DNA of 64,000 bases from Phascolarctobacterium sp. GTDB taxonomy: Bacteria; Bacillota; Negativicutes; Acidaminococcales; Acidaminococcaceae. Positions 35,754-44,150 of this stretch are shown piece after piece (the stretch's first letter is position 1; every line of letters begins with the position of its first letter). The stretch spans positions 1 to 64,000 of the forward strand of contig JAUNIS010000010.1 of the NCBI GenBank assembly GCA_030523325.1. The letters run 5' to 3'. The translations under genes and the position numbers were made by a program. The notes under the pieces are model-generated. The model ran no database searches. It saw nothing but the letters and a program-made list of their open reading frames with translations, and had not been told where the DNA came from.

Positions 35754-38700
35754 ATGAAATTTCCTGATATTTCCAAGCATTCAAGCGAAATCCTTGAGAA
35801 TGCAAATATCGGCCTATGGATTATAGAAGTAGAAGATGGCTGTGAGCCCCGCATGTATGCGGACGCAGCCATGAGAAAGCTTCTATATCTTGAAAAAGAA
35901 TTGTCTCCCGAGGATACATATAAAGCATGGTATGATAATATTCATCCGGATTATTACGACCTTGTGGCCGAGGCCGTTGGGAAGATGGATGCAGGTGAAC
36001 ACGCCGAGGTACAATATCCTTGGTACACACCTAGCGGCAAAGAAATTTACGTTCGTTGTGGAGGAGTTCGTGACAATGATTTCACCAAAGGCTTAAGGGT
36101 TGCTGGCTGTCATCAGGATGTTACTGAGCTCGTTCATTTTCAAAAGCAGGCCAAAGAACAATTCACTATTTCCGAAGTGCTCGTTCATTGTACGAGATTA
36201 TTATCCGAATGCAAAACTGCTAGCGAGGCAATTCATGGTATGCTTAAGGCAGTGGGTGAATATTATCAAGCTGACCGAGCTTATATCTTTGAGATTAATC
36301 CCAACCATACTCTTAGCAATACGTATGAATGGGCTGCGGATAAAATTTCCAAACAAATAGAAAATCTTCAGGACTTACCTTGGGAGGTTTGTGCTCATTG
36401 TTTTGAACGTTTTGAAAAAGACGGTGAGTTTTATATTACGTCCTTGTCAAAAGAATTCAAACCAGGTTCGTCCGACTATGATATTTTAAAGCCTCAAGGA
36501 ATTGAAAGCCTTATGGCAGCTCCTCTCCTTGTTGAAGGTAAGGCAGTCGGTTTTCTTGGCTTAGACAATCCCAAACTCCATACTGATGAATTTTTCTTAT
36601 TGCGTTCTGTCTCTGCCTATGCTTATGCAGAAATTTTATCACGTAAGCAATCTGACGAGGAGCATATGGTTCTTAATACGATACGCAGCCAATATATGAC
36701 GATGTATTACGCCGATATGTTGACAGATGAAATGCGTACCTATAAGACTGTAGGTGAATTCAGCGAGAAGTATGGAATTACTACAAGTTACTCTGAGTCA
36801 ATGGGTGGTTATATTCGAAATGATGTAGCGCCAAGTGATAGAGAACGTTGCCTTAAAATGATTGATCCAGCATATGTCATGGAGCGCTTCAAAACTGAGA
36901 ATGATTTTTCTTTCGTTATTGAAGACATTACTCTTGATAGAAAATTTATTGGTGAATTTACCTACATTAAAGCCAATGAAGAAGGAACGAAGGCAGTTAT
37001 CTGTGGTAGGGATATTACAGATGAGACTGAACGCAAGGCGGCTACAAGGAATTTAATCGATGCCCTTGTCTCCATCTATACGGATTTATTTGTCATTAAT
37101 CTTGATACAGGGCATTTTACAGCGCAACGACTGAATGAAAGCTTGGTAGAATATTTTGGCAATGTTTTCGCAGAGGGATATTATGATGACGCTATTAAGC
37201 TGTACGTGGAGAAATCAGTTGTTCCCGAGGATCGCAAATTGTTCGAACCCATTAGGACAGTTACTGCGTTAAGAGAGATTTTTAAGGAAAAGGACGGGTA
37301 CATCTTCAGGTTTAGACGTTTGAGAAACGACGTAGTTCATTATTATGAGTGTCAGCTTGTTAAACCCTCGGCCGAACGCAATGAGTTTGCTATGGGCTTT
37401 AGAAATATTGACGAGCAAGAGCTCGCTAGAGCGAGGACGCAAAAGCAATTGGAAATTGCCTACGCGGCAGCTGAGCAGGCTAACCGCGCGAAGACAACCT
37501 TCTTAAACAATATGTCCCATGATATTCGTACGCCTATGAACGCTATCATCGGTTTCACTTCACTTGCAGCTGCACACATTAATAATCCCGACCAAATGAA
37601 GGAATATTTGTCAAAGATTGCAACCTCCAGCAATCATTTGCTTTCTTTAATTAATGATGTGCTTGATATGAGCCGTATAGAAAGCGGCAAGGTGCAAATC
37701 GAAGAGAAGGAAGCCTCCTTGTCCGATATTATGCACGATATCAAGACGATTATCCAAGCGGATATAAATTCCAAGCAATTAGACCTGTTCATCGATACTA
37801 TGGACGTGGAAAACGAAATTGTTTATTGTGATAGACTGCGTCTTAACCAAGTGCTTTTGAATTTGCTTTCGAACGCTATGAAATTTACAAAACCTGGCGG
37901 TGCCGTTAGCGTAAGAATTATTCAAAAAGAACGTGCTCGTGAAAATCATGCGGCTTTTGAGTTCCGGGTTAAAGATACAGGCATTGGTATGAGCCCGGAA
38001 TTTGTTGAGCATGTCTTTGAAGCTTTCGAGCGTGAACGCACATCAACTGTCAGCGGTATTCAAGGAACTGGTCTTGGTATGGCTATCACTAAAAATATTG
38101 TCGACATGATGGGCGGCACTATTCGTGTAAAAAGTGAAAAAGGCAAGGGAACAGAATTTATTGTTTCCTTGATGCTACGTGTAAGTCCTCGCGATAATAA
38201 ACCAGTTATCATTCCTCAGCTTATGGGCCTTCGAGCTCTTGTGGCAGATGATAACTTTGATACATGCGCAAGCATTACGAAAATGTTGGATCAAATCGGT
38301 ATGCGTTCTGAGTGGACCACTTCTGGTAAGGAGGCAGTCCTGAGAGCTAGGCTTGCTCTTGAAAAGAACGACGAGTTTCATGCTTATATTATCGATTGGC
38401 TCATGCCTGACATGAACGGTATCGAAACCGTACGTCGTATTCGGCGCATAATCGGTGACGCTAAACCCATCATCGTTTTAACAGCTTATGATTGGAGCGA
38501 TGTGGAAGAAGAGGCTCTCGAGGCAGGTGTAACAGCCTTCTGCTCTAAACCAATTTTCTTGTCCGAGTTGCAAGAGGTTCTTTCTAGGCCATTTGTGGAG
38601 AAAAAAGAAGATTCTGCGCAAGAACACGAAAAGGATGGAGTATCTTTTGCAGGTCGTCGAATCGTTTTGGTTGAAGATAACGAGTTGAATCGTGAAATTG

Positions 38701-39032
38701 CTATTGAGATTTTAGAAGAAAGCGGGTTTGCTGTTGATACGGCTGAAGATGGAACCGAAGCAGTGAAGCTCATGCAGAACGCAAAGCCCGGTCAATACGA
38801 TTTAATTTTGATGGATATTCAAATGCCAATCATGAATGGTTATGAAGCAACTAAAAGGATTCGTAATCTTGATAATCCTAGTATTGCCAATATTCCCATT
38901 CTCGCTATGACGGCTGATGCTTTTGAAGAAGATAAAAAGCAAGCTTTGGATGTTGGTATGAACGGGCACATCGCAAAACCCATCAACATAAAAAAACTTT
39001 TCGAAGCAATTGCTGGGGTTTTGAATTTATAA
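35754..39032 (+). CDS. Large hybrid sensor histidine kinase with two receiver domains
   Basis: A 1092-residue protein with no predicted membrane segment. Order: PAS-like sensor (about 15-125), GAF-like (about 140-300), two more PAS-like regions (about 310-425 and 435-565), a short coiled coil, then HisKA with phospho-acceptor H589 (NMSHDIRTPMNAIIGF). The ATPase has N box LLNLLSNAMKF and G boxes DTGIGM and GTGLGMAIT. REC1 has D881 (IIDWLMPDMNG) and REC2 has D1021 (LMDIQMPIMNG). No HPt domain and no neighbouring regulator or output gene, so it is an orphan cytoplasmic sensor. Target unknown. Confidence 0.9.
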   Translation: MKFPDISKHSSEILENANIGLWIIEVEDGCEPRMYADAAMRKLLYLEKELSPEDTYKAWYDNIHPDYYDLVAEAVGKMDAGEHAEVQYPWYTPSGKEIYVRCGGVRDNDFTKGLRVAGCHQDVTELVHFQKQAKEQFTISEVLVHCTRLLSECKTASEAIHGMLKAVGEYYQADRAYIFEINPNHTLSNTYEWAADKISKQIENLQDLPWEVCAHCFERFEKDGEFYITSLSKEFKPGSSDYDILKPQGIESLMAAPLLVEGKAVGFLGLDNPKLHTDEFFLLRSVSAYAYAEILSRKQSDEEHMVLNTIRSQYMTMYYADMLTDEMRTYKTVGEFSEKYGITTSYSESMGGYIRNDVAPSDRERCLKMIDPAYVMERFKTENDFSFVIEDITLDRKFIGEFTYIKANEEGTKAVICGRDITDETERKAATRNLIDALVSIYTDLFVINLDTGHFTAQRLNESLVEYFGNVFAEGYYDDAIKLYVEKSVVPEDRKLFEPIRTVTALREIFKEKDGYIFRFRRLRNDVVHYYECQLVKPSAERNEFAMGFRNIDEQELARARTQKQLEIAYAAAEQANRAKTTFLNNMSHDIRTPMNAIIGFTSLAAAHINNPDQMKEYLSKIATSSNHLLSLINDVLDMSRIESGKVQIEEKEASLSDIMHDIKTIIQADINSKQLDLFIDTMDVENEIVYCDRLRLNQVLLNLLSNAMKFTKPGGAVSVRIIQKERARENHAAFEFRVKDTGIGMSPEFVEHVFEAFERERTSTVSGIQGTGLGMAITKNIVDMMGGTIRVKSEKGKGTEFIVSLMLRVSPRDNKPVIIPQLMGLRALVADDNFDTCASITKMLDQIGMRSEWTTSGKEAVLRARLALEKNDEFHAYIIDWLMPDMNGIETVRRIRRIIGDAKPIIVLTAYDWSDVEEEALEAGVTAFCSKPIFLSELQEVLSRPFVEKKEDSAQEHEKDGVSFAGRRIVLVEDNELNREIAIEILEESGFAVDTAEDGTEAVKLMQNAKPGQYDLILMDIQMPIMNGYEATKRIRNLDNPSIANIPILAMTADAFEEDKKQALDVGMNGHIAKPINIKKLFEAIAGVLNL

Positions 39033-39088
39033 TGCATGGGCAAAGCCTTGCGAAAACATCTGCCTTGATGTGATGTAATTTAAAATTA

Positions 39089-39121
39089 AAAGCACGAGCT
39101 CACAAGGTTCGTGCTTTTTTA
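39089..39121 (+). terminator. Intrinsic terminator after the kinase gene
   Basis: aagcacgag pairs with ttcgtgctt, followed by ttttt. It ends only a few bases before the -35 of the tyrS promoter. Confidence 0.8.
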
Positions 39122-39122
39122 T

Positions 39123-39151
39123 TTGACAAATATATAGATATTTGTTAGAAT
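39123..39151 (+). promoter_or_regulatory. Predicted promoter of tyrS
   Basis: TTGACA, 17-bp spacer, TAGAAT. The leader of about 120 nt contains the palindrome ggtgcttaagcacc (39,170-39,183) and the attenuator described below. Confidence 0.8.
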
Positions 39152-39201
39152 TTTTTGAGGAAATCGGACGGTGCTTAAGCACCTTGCAAGGCACACTTGT
39201 T

Positions 39202-39264
39202 ATGAGTTGTAGCTGGATGGACATTTATGGCCAGATAAGGTTTGACCTGTCTGGCTTTTATTAA
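39202..39264 (+). CDS. Possible leader peptide of tyrS
   Basis: A 20-codon frame (begins MSCSWMDIYG, ends SGFY) in the tyrS leader. Tyr codons are at positions 9 and 20, and the stop lies in the terminator U-tract. A weak SD (caagg) is 10 nt before the ATG. A ribosome paused at Tyr-9 (39,226-39,228) would cover the 5' arm of the terminator at 39,230-39,241. Translation is unproven. Confidence 0.35.
   Translation: MSCSWMDIYGQIRFDLSGFY
39229..39262 (+). terminator. Attenuator-type terminator immediately before the tyrS SD
   Basis: gccagataaggt pairs with acctgtctggc (11 bp, one bulged A, one G-U), with a 3-nt loop followed by ttttattaat. It lies between the promoter and the SD, so it must be read through for tyrS expression. 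No T-box sequence (AGGGTGG) is present. Confidence 0.75.
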
Positions 39265-39277
39265 TAGGAGGAAGACA

Positions 39278-40498
39278 ATGGGTATTTATGAAGAGCTGCA
39301 AGCGAGAGGTTTGATTGCGCAAGTAACTGACGAACCAGAGATTAAAGAACTTATCAATAACGGTGGTGCAAGATTTTATATTGGCTTCGATCCGACTGCC
39401 GATTCTTTACATGTTGGTCATTTTATGGCTCTTTGCTTGATGAAAAGATTGCAATTGGCTGGTAATAAACCTATCGTGCTTTTAGGTGGCGGCACTGGTT
39501 TTATTGGTGATCCTTCTGGTAGAACTGATATGCGTGCAATGATGAATGCAGATACAATAGCTCATAACTGTGAATGCTTCTTAAAACAAATCGGCAAGTT
39601 CATCGAGTTTGGTGAAGACAAAGCAATTGTTGTCAATAACGCTGATTGGCTTTTAGATTTAAAATATGTTGATTTGTTGCGCGAGGTTGGTGCTTGCTTT
39701 TCTGTAAATAATATGCTGAGAGCCGAATGCTACAAGCAAAGAATGGAAAGAGGCTTGAGCTTTTTCGAGTTTAACTATATGATTATGCAATCCTATGATT
39801 TCTATTATCTGCATCAACATTACGGCTGTAATATGCAATTTGGTGGCGATGATCAATGGAGTAATATGCTTGGCGGCACTGAACTCATTCGTAAGAAAAC
39901 CGGTGACGATGCTTATGCAATGACCATCACCCTGCTTTTGAATAGTGAAGGCAAGAAGATGGGTAAGACTGCTAAGGGTGCAGTATGGCTGAATCCTGAA
40001 AAAACAACTCCCTATGAATTCTATCAATACTGGCGCAATGTTGACGATGCCGATGTCATGAAATGCTTCCGCCTTTTAACCTTTGTTCCTCTTGATAAAA
40101 TTGTGGAGATGGAGACTTGGGACGGTTCGCGAATCAACGAAAAGAAAGAAATCCTTGCTTATGAGCTTACTACCATGATTCATGGCGAAGCAGAGGCTAA
40201 GAAGGCACAAGAAACTGCAAGAGCTCTCTTTAGCGGTAAGGGTGATGACGAAAACATGCCTACAACTATTATCGAAGAAGGTCAGCTTGTTGATGGCACT
40301 CTCGATATTATTTCCATTCTCGTTGCAACTAAGCTGACGAAAGGTCGCGGTGAGGCAAGAAGACTTATCGAACAAGGCGGCGTCTCTGTTGACGAAGAAA
40401 AAATCACCGATATTTATCAAAAATTTACTAAGGAACAACTTAGTGCTGGCATTAAGATTAAAAAAGGCAAAAAAGTTTTCCATAAAGTAACTATGTAA
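39278..40498 (+). CDS. tyrS: Tyrosyl-tRNA synthetase
   Basis: A 406-residue class I synthetase. HIGH-like HVGH at 45-48, KMSKS-like KMGKT at 227-231, and a C-terminal S4 RNA-binding domain (about 340-406). The chosen ATG at 39,278 follows aggagg; the 12 codons upstream overlap the attenuator and are rejected. Charges tRNATyr. Expression is probably controlled by the leader terminator. Confidence 0.96.
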   Translation: MGIYEELQARGLIAQVTDEPEIKELINNGGARFYIGFDPTADSLHVGHFMALCLMKRLQLAGNKPIVLLGGGTGFIGDPSGRTDMRAMMNADTIAHNCECFLKQIGKFIEFGEDKAIVVNNADWLLDLKYVDLLREVGACFSVNNMLRAECYKQRMERGLSFFEFNYMIMQSYDFYYLHQHYGCNMQFGGDDQWSNMLGGTELIRKKTGDDAYAMTITLLLNSEGKKMGKTAKGAVWLNPEKTTPYEFYQYWRNVDDADVMKCFRLLTFVPLDKIVEMETWDGSRINEKKEILAYELTTMIHGEAEAKKAQETARALFSGKGDDENMPTTIIEEGQLVDGTLDIISILVATKLTKGRGEARRLIEQGGVSVDEEKITDIYQKFTKEQLSAGIKIKKGKKVFHKVTM

Positions 40499-40512
40499 TT
40501 TTAACAAGTAGC

Positions 40513-40550
40513 AAAAAATCACGAACCTTTTAGGGCTCGTGATTTTTTGT
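40513..40550. terminator. Bidirectional terminator between convergent tyrS and cysE
   Basis: aaaaaatcacga / tcgtgattttttg form a long stem with A and T runs on either side, usable in both directions. Confidence 0.88.
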
Positions 40551-41471
40551 TTAATCGCGTTTTTGAATTTGCAGTTCAGGAACGTAAGGAGAAACTCTTG
40601 TGTTCTCTGGGATAGAGTAAGTAACGAAGGTGTTACCTGCGATGACGGAGTTTTTACCAATAATTGTTTCGCCGCCAAGAATTGTTGTGTTGGAATAAAT
40701 GACGACGTTGTCACCGATAGTAGGATGACGTTTCTTGCCTGAAAGCTCTTGACCCTTAATGGTGGAGAGAGCACCTAAGGTAACGCCTTGATAAAGCTTA
40801 ACGTGATTGCCAATCTCACAGGTTTCGCCGATTACGATGCCCGTTCCATGGTCGATGTGAAAATATTCGCCGATGACTGCACCTGGGTTAATATCAATAC
40901 CTGTTTTGCTGTGAGCAAATTCTGTCATGATGCGAGGGACGAAGGGAACATTTTCTTGATAAAGAATATGCGCGATTCTATAAACAAAAATTGCGTACAG
41001 ACCCGGATAAGAGAAGATAACATCCTCCAAGCTTTGAGCTGCAGGGTCACCATCAAAGAGAGCTTGCACATCTTTTAGCAACATTTTTTGTACCTTAGGA
41101 AGCTCTTCAAAAAATTTAAAGGTTGTCTTTTCGGCCATTTCTTCAATTTCTTTCAAGCTTGTAGCAATGGGTTCCCTGCCATTAGCAAGAAGCTTTTGAT
41201 TTTGAAACATGAAGGCAATACGAATTTGTTTATAAAGCTCTAAATAAATTCCTGCCAAGGTGTTGCCTGCAAAATTATCAAGAGAGACGTAGGCGATGTT
41301 TTCAGTTCCGAAAAAACCAGGGAACATGACGCGACGGATTTCGTTGATAATCTCGACAATGGCAGCTCGCTTAGGTAATTTCATACCGATGCCAAGCTCA
41401 AAAATGCCTTGCTCTTTATAATTTTCTTCTAAGAGCTTTGCGGTCTCGTTAATTCTATCTTTAATATTCAT
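40551..41471 (-). CDS. cysE: Serine O-acetyltransferase
   Basis: Makes O-acetylserine from serine and acetyl-CoA, the first step of cysteine synthesis. A 306-residue protein with the helical N-terminal domain (about 1-170) and a C-terminal left-handed beta-helix of hexapeptide repeats. The active-site region is FAHSKTGIDINPGAVIGEYFHIDHGTGIVIGETCEIG. The N-terminal domain is longer than in E. coli CysE, as in the SATase branch of anaerobes. It lies 12 nt downstream of cysK and is probably controlled by the same leader. Confidence 0.93.
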   Translation of the reverse strand: MNIKDRINETAKLLEENYKEQGIFELGIGMKLPKRAAIVEIINEIRRVMFPGFFGTENIAYVSLDNFAGNTLAGIYLELYKQIRIAFMFQNQKLLANGREPIATSLKEIEEMAEKTTFKFFEELPKVQKMLLKDVQALFDGDPAAQSLEDVIFSYPGLYAIFVYRIAHILYQENVPFVPRIMTEFAHSKTGIDINPGAVIGEYFHIDHGTGIVIGETCEIGNHVKLYQGVTLGALSTIKGQELSGKKRHPTIGDNVVIYSNTTILGGETIIGKNSVIAGNTFVTYSIPENTRVSPYVPELQIQKRD

Positions 41472-41483
41472 TGTCTTCCTCGC

Positions 41484-42419
41484 TTATTCTTCGACAAAAA
41501 GTGGAGTGGAGTAATAGCGATCGCCACTATCAGGCAATATTACGACGATGGTTTTGCCGGCATTTTCTTCTCGCTTAGCAAGCTCAATGCCTGCCGTCAG
41601 TGCTGCGCCAGAAGTAATGCCTACGAGAATGCCTTCTTGTTTTGCCAAAAGCTTAGCATTGCTGAAAGCTGCTTCGTTTTCAACGGCGATGATTTCGTCG
41701 TAGATTTTCGTATTCAAAAGTTTGGGAACAAAATTGGCTCCAATACCCTGGAGTTTATGAGGACCTGCGTATCCTTTGCTTAAAAGAGGAGAAGACGCTG
41801 GTTCAACGGCGATGATTTTTATGTTAGAATTTTTTGTTTTTAAGTATTCGCCTATGCCTGTGATTGTTCCGCCGGTACCAATGCCAGCAACTAAAAAATC
41901 TACTTGACCATCCGTATCTTGCCAAATCTCAGGACCGGTAGTTTGACGGTGAGCTTCGGCATTGGCTTGGTTTTCAAACTGCCCAGCAATGATGCTGTCA
42001 GGAATATTTTTTTGCAGCTCTTCTGCTTTAGCAACTGAACCAGCCATACCTTGAGCACCTGGGGTAAGAATAATCTCTGCGCCATAAGCTTTTAAGATGT
42101 TAATTCGTTCTACACTCATCGTATCTGGCATGGTAAGAATTAATTTGTAACTGCGAAAAGCACTGATAGATGCAAGACCAATACCCGTGTTGCCACTTGT
42201 TGGCTCGATGATAGTGGAGCCGGGCTTTAAGAAACCTTTAGCTTCCGCGTCCTCGATAATAAATTTCGCTGCACGGTCCTTAATGCTACCTGCAGGATTC
42301 AAATATTCAAGCTTTACTAAAAGTTTAGCCTTGAGACTTTGACTCTTTTCGATATTAGTAACCTCCATCAAAGGAGTGCGGCCGATAAATTCAGTAACAT
42401 TTCGGTAAATGTTTGCCAT
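41484..42419 (-). CDS. cysK: Cysteine synthase A (O-acetylserine sulfhydrylase)
   Basis: A 311-residue PLP enzyme that forms cysteine from O-acetylserine and sulfide. K47 in NPAGSIKDRA binds PLP; the substrate loop TSGNTG and GTGGTITGIGEYLK for phosphate binding are present. The ATG at 42,419 follows ggagg; the longer frame (25 extra codons) runs into the leader and is rejected. First structural gene of the cysK-cysE operon. Confidence 0.95.
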   Translation of the reverse strand: MANIYRNVTEFIGRTPLMEVTNIEKSQSLKAKLLVKLEYLNPAGSIKDRAAKFIIEDAEAKGFLKPGSTIIEPTSGNTGIGLASISAFRSYKLILTMPDTMSVERINILKAYGAEIILTPGAQGMAGSVAKAEELQKNIPDSIIAGQFENQANAEAHRQTTGPEIWQDTDGQVDFLVAGIGTGGTITGIGEYLKTKNSNIKIIAVEPASSPLLSKGYAGPHKLQGIGANFVPKLLNTKIYDEIIAVENEAAFSNAKLLAKQEGILVGITSGAALTAGIELAKREENAGKTIVVILPDSGDRYYSTPLFVEE

Positions 42420-42472
42420 GATAAATTCCTCCAAATAAATTATAAAATGAGCATAAATAATTAACAAAATTA

Positions 42473-42508
42473 AAAATAAAAAATCCGGGGGCAAATTTTA
42501 CTCCCGGA
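42473..42508 (-). terminator. Attenuator terminator in the cysK-cysE leader
   Basis: On the minus strand, TCCGGG and CCCGGA (with one extra G-U pair) form a stem with a loop of about 12 nt. The U-rich run TTTTTTATTTTTA follows. It lies about 50 nt before the cysK start, between promoter and SD. Confidence 0.88.
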
Positions 42509-42580
42509 ATAGAAATGTCGATTTTATATCAACAAGAAGGCGTGTCGAATAATTACGACTTGTCCTTTCACCCAGGAGTA
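42499..42580 (-). promoter_or_regulatory. Predicted antiterminator of the cys leader
   Basis: The RNA segment UACUCCUGGG (42,571-42,580, last codons of the leader peptide) can pair over 10 bp (eight Watson-Crick, two G-U) with UCCGGGAGUA (42,499-42,508). The latter includes the whole 5' arm of the terminator, so the two structures exclude each other. Confidence 0.65.
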
Positions 42581-42633
42581 GAACAGCGCATACAACACAA
42601 GCTACAATTTTGTTGACAAGTGGTTTTTTGCAT
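42568..42633 (-). CDS. Cysteine-rich leader peptide of the cysK-cysE operon
   Basis: A 21-codon frame with ATG at 42,633 and TGA at 42,568-42,570. It is preceded at 8-nt spacing by a strong SD, AAGGAG. Five of 21 residues are cysteine (positions 6, 10, 13, 14, 17; core TTCQQNCSLCCMRCSTPG), far above the usual frequency. It is the only open frame between the promoter and the attenuator. Ribosome stalling at the cysteine codons would leave the antiterminator arm (codons 18-21) free. Completing the peptide would cover it. Too short and too near the terminator to be an ordinary protein gene. Confidence 0.8.
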   Translation of the reverse strand: MQKTTCQQNCSLCCMRCSTPG

Positions 42634-42664
42634 GACTGTTGCTCCTTCCCGAATTATTGCTTTG

Positions 42665-42693
42665 AGTATACACCTGAAAATTTATGGAGTCAA
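42665..42693 (-). promoter_or_regulatory. Promoter of the cysK-cysE operon
   Basis: Minus strand: TTGACT, 17-bp spacer, TATACT. A transcript from about 42,658 carries the leader peptide and attenuator, a leader of about 240 nt. Confidence 0.8.
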
Positions 42694-42734
42694 CAAAAAT
42701 ATGTGTAAAGCTTTTAATAATCTTAACTAAAAAC

Positions 42735-42763
42735 TTGCACAAGAGAAGGATTTTCTATATAAT
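42735..42763 (+). promoter_or_regulatory. Promoter of brnQ
   Basis: TTGCAC, 17-bp spacer, TATAAT; divergent from the cysK promoter. The leader is only about 30 nt. Confidence 0.75.
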
Positions 42764-42800
42764 TTCAGTAATTGTTAAATGTTTTGTTGAGGTAGATGTT

Positions 42801-44144
42801 ATGAAAAAATCTTTGACAACTCGAGAAACGATTGCCATTACAAGTATGTTGTTTGGCATGTTTTTTGGAGCAGGAAACTTAATTTTTCCGGCTAAAGTTG
42901 GAATTGACGCAGGAGCCAATATGTGGCCTGCAATTTTTGGTGTGTGCGTGAGTGCTGTTGGGATTCCCATGCTTTCTATTGTAGCTCTTGGTTTGTCAAA
43001 ATCGAGCGGTCTTCAGGATATGGCAGATAGAGTTGGCAAGAAATATAGCATTATTTTTACGTCTTTGCTTTATTTAACCATTGGACCACTTTTTGCAGCA
43101 CCAAGATGTGCCAGCACATCCTTTGCCGTTGGGGCAGTTAATTTAATTAAGGGAGCCAACGAGCAAATTTTTTTAGCGCTCTTTTCCTTTCTTTTCTTTG
43201 CTGCAGTCCTTTATTTTTCTTTAAGGCCTGGCAAAATTATGAATTGGATCGGCAAATTTTTAAACCCGCTTTTTCTCGTATTCCTTGGTTTATTGGTTAT
43301 AGTTGGCTTGTTGAATCCTGTTAATTCTATCGAAAGCGTTAAACCTATTGCCGAATACAATACAACTGGTACAGCTTTCTTCAAGGGAGTTATAGAAGGA
43401 TACAATACTCTAGATGCAATTGCTGGACTTGCTTTTGGTATTCTTGTTATCGATGTTGTTAAAGCTCTTGGTGTCAAAGAACCAGAGGGCGTGGCTAAGG
43501 CTACGGCGAAAGCCGGAGTTTTTTCTTGCATCCTCATGGGCATCATTTATATTTTTATCACCCTCGTTTGCGCACAGAGTGCTGATATTTGTCAAAACGC
43601 GACGAACGGCGGTGCGATTCTCGGACTTATCGCTAATCATTATTTTAAAACTGCTGGTGCGATTATCATGACCTGCATCGTTACTCTTGCATGCTTAAAG
43701 ACTGCAATAGCTCTTTTGAGTAGTAATGCTAGAGCATTTGAACGGATGTTTCCGAGTGGACCTAATTATAATCAGTGGACCATTGGTTTCTGCATCATTT
43801 CCTTTATCATTGCTAATCTCGGCTTGACAACAATTGTTAAATGGTGTATCCCCGTGCTCATGTTCTTATATCCGCCGACAATTACTTTGATTCTTCTCGC
43901 GCTTTTTGAAAATTGTTTTGAAAAAAGCAAGAGCGTTTATGTTTGGACCACGGTGTTTACAATTTTTGTAGCCATCTTTGATCTCTTAGGAGTTGTAAAT
44001 GGTATGCTGCCCGGCATTGGTTGCGTAAGTGAAGCAGTTGCTTTTGCGAGTAAGGTTTTTCCACTCTACTCTCTTGGACTTGGTTGGGTTGTCCCCGCGG
44101 CAATTGGCTTTGCAATCGGATTGATTTTGAAAAAGAAAGCGTGA
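42801..44144 (+). CDS. brnQ: Branched-chain amino acid:cation symporter BrnQ
   Basis: A 447-residue membrane protein with about twelve hydrophobic segments. The N-terminal SMLFGMFFGAGNLIFPAKVG is the BrnQ/LIVCS signature. Imports leucine, isoleucine and valine with Na+ or H+. The ATG at 42,801 follows gaggt; the 39 codons upstream overlap the promoter and are rejected. A YeiH-family gene begins 6 nt after its stop. Confidence 0.93.
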   Translation: MKKSLTTRETIAITSMLFGMFFGAGNLIFPAKVGIDAGANMWPAIFGVCVSAVGIPMLSIVALGLSKSSGLQDMADRVGKKYSIIFTSLLYLTIGPLFAAPRCASTSFAVGAVNLIKGANEQIFLALFSFLFFAAVLYFSLRPGKIMNWIGKFLNPLFLVFLGLLVIVGLLNPVNSIESVKPIAEYNTTGTAFFKGVIEGYNTLDAIAGLAFGILVIDVVKALGVKEPEGVAKATAKAGVFSCILMGIIYIFITLVCAQSADICQNATNGGAILGLIANHYFKTAGAIIMTCIVTLACLKTAIALLSSNARAFERMFPSGPNYNQWTIGFCIISFIIANLGLTTIVKWCIPVLMFLYPPTITLILLALFENCFEKSKSVYVWTTVFTIFVAIFDLLGVVNGMLPGIGCVSEAVAFASKVFPLYSLGLGWVVPAAIGFAIGLILKKKA

Positions 44145-44150
44145 TTATTT

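Noticed and set aside
39152-39277. T-box riboswitch before tyrS
   Set aside because: The conserved AGGGTGG-type T-box sequence and stem I features are absent, and the leader is too short. Only the terminator and a short ORF are supported.
42420-42494. Twenty-five-residue N-terminal extension of CysK
   Set aside because: It is encoded by the AT-rich leader between the attenuator and the cysK SD. The ATG at 42,419 has a strong SD and gives the normal CysK N-terminus.
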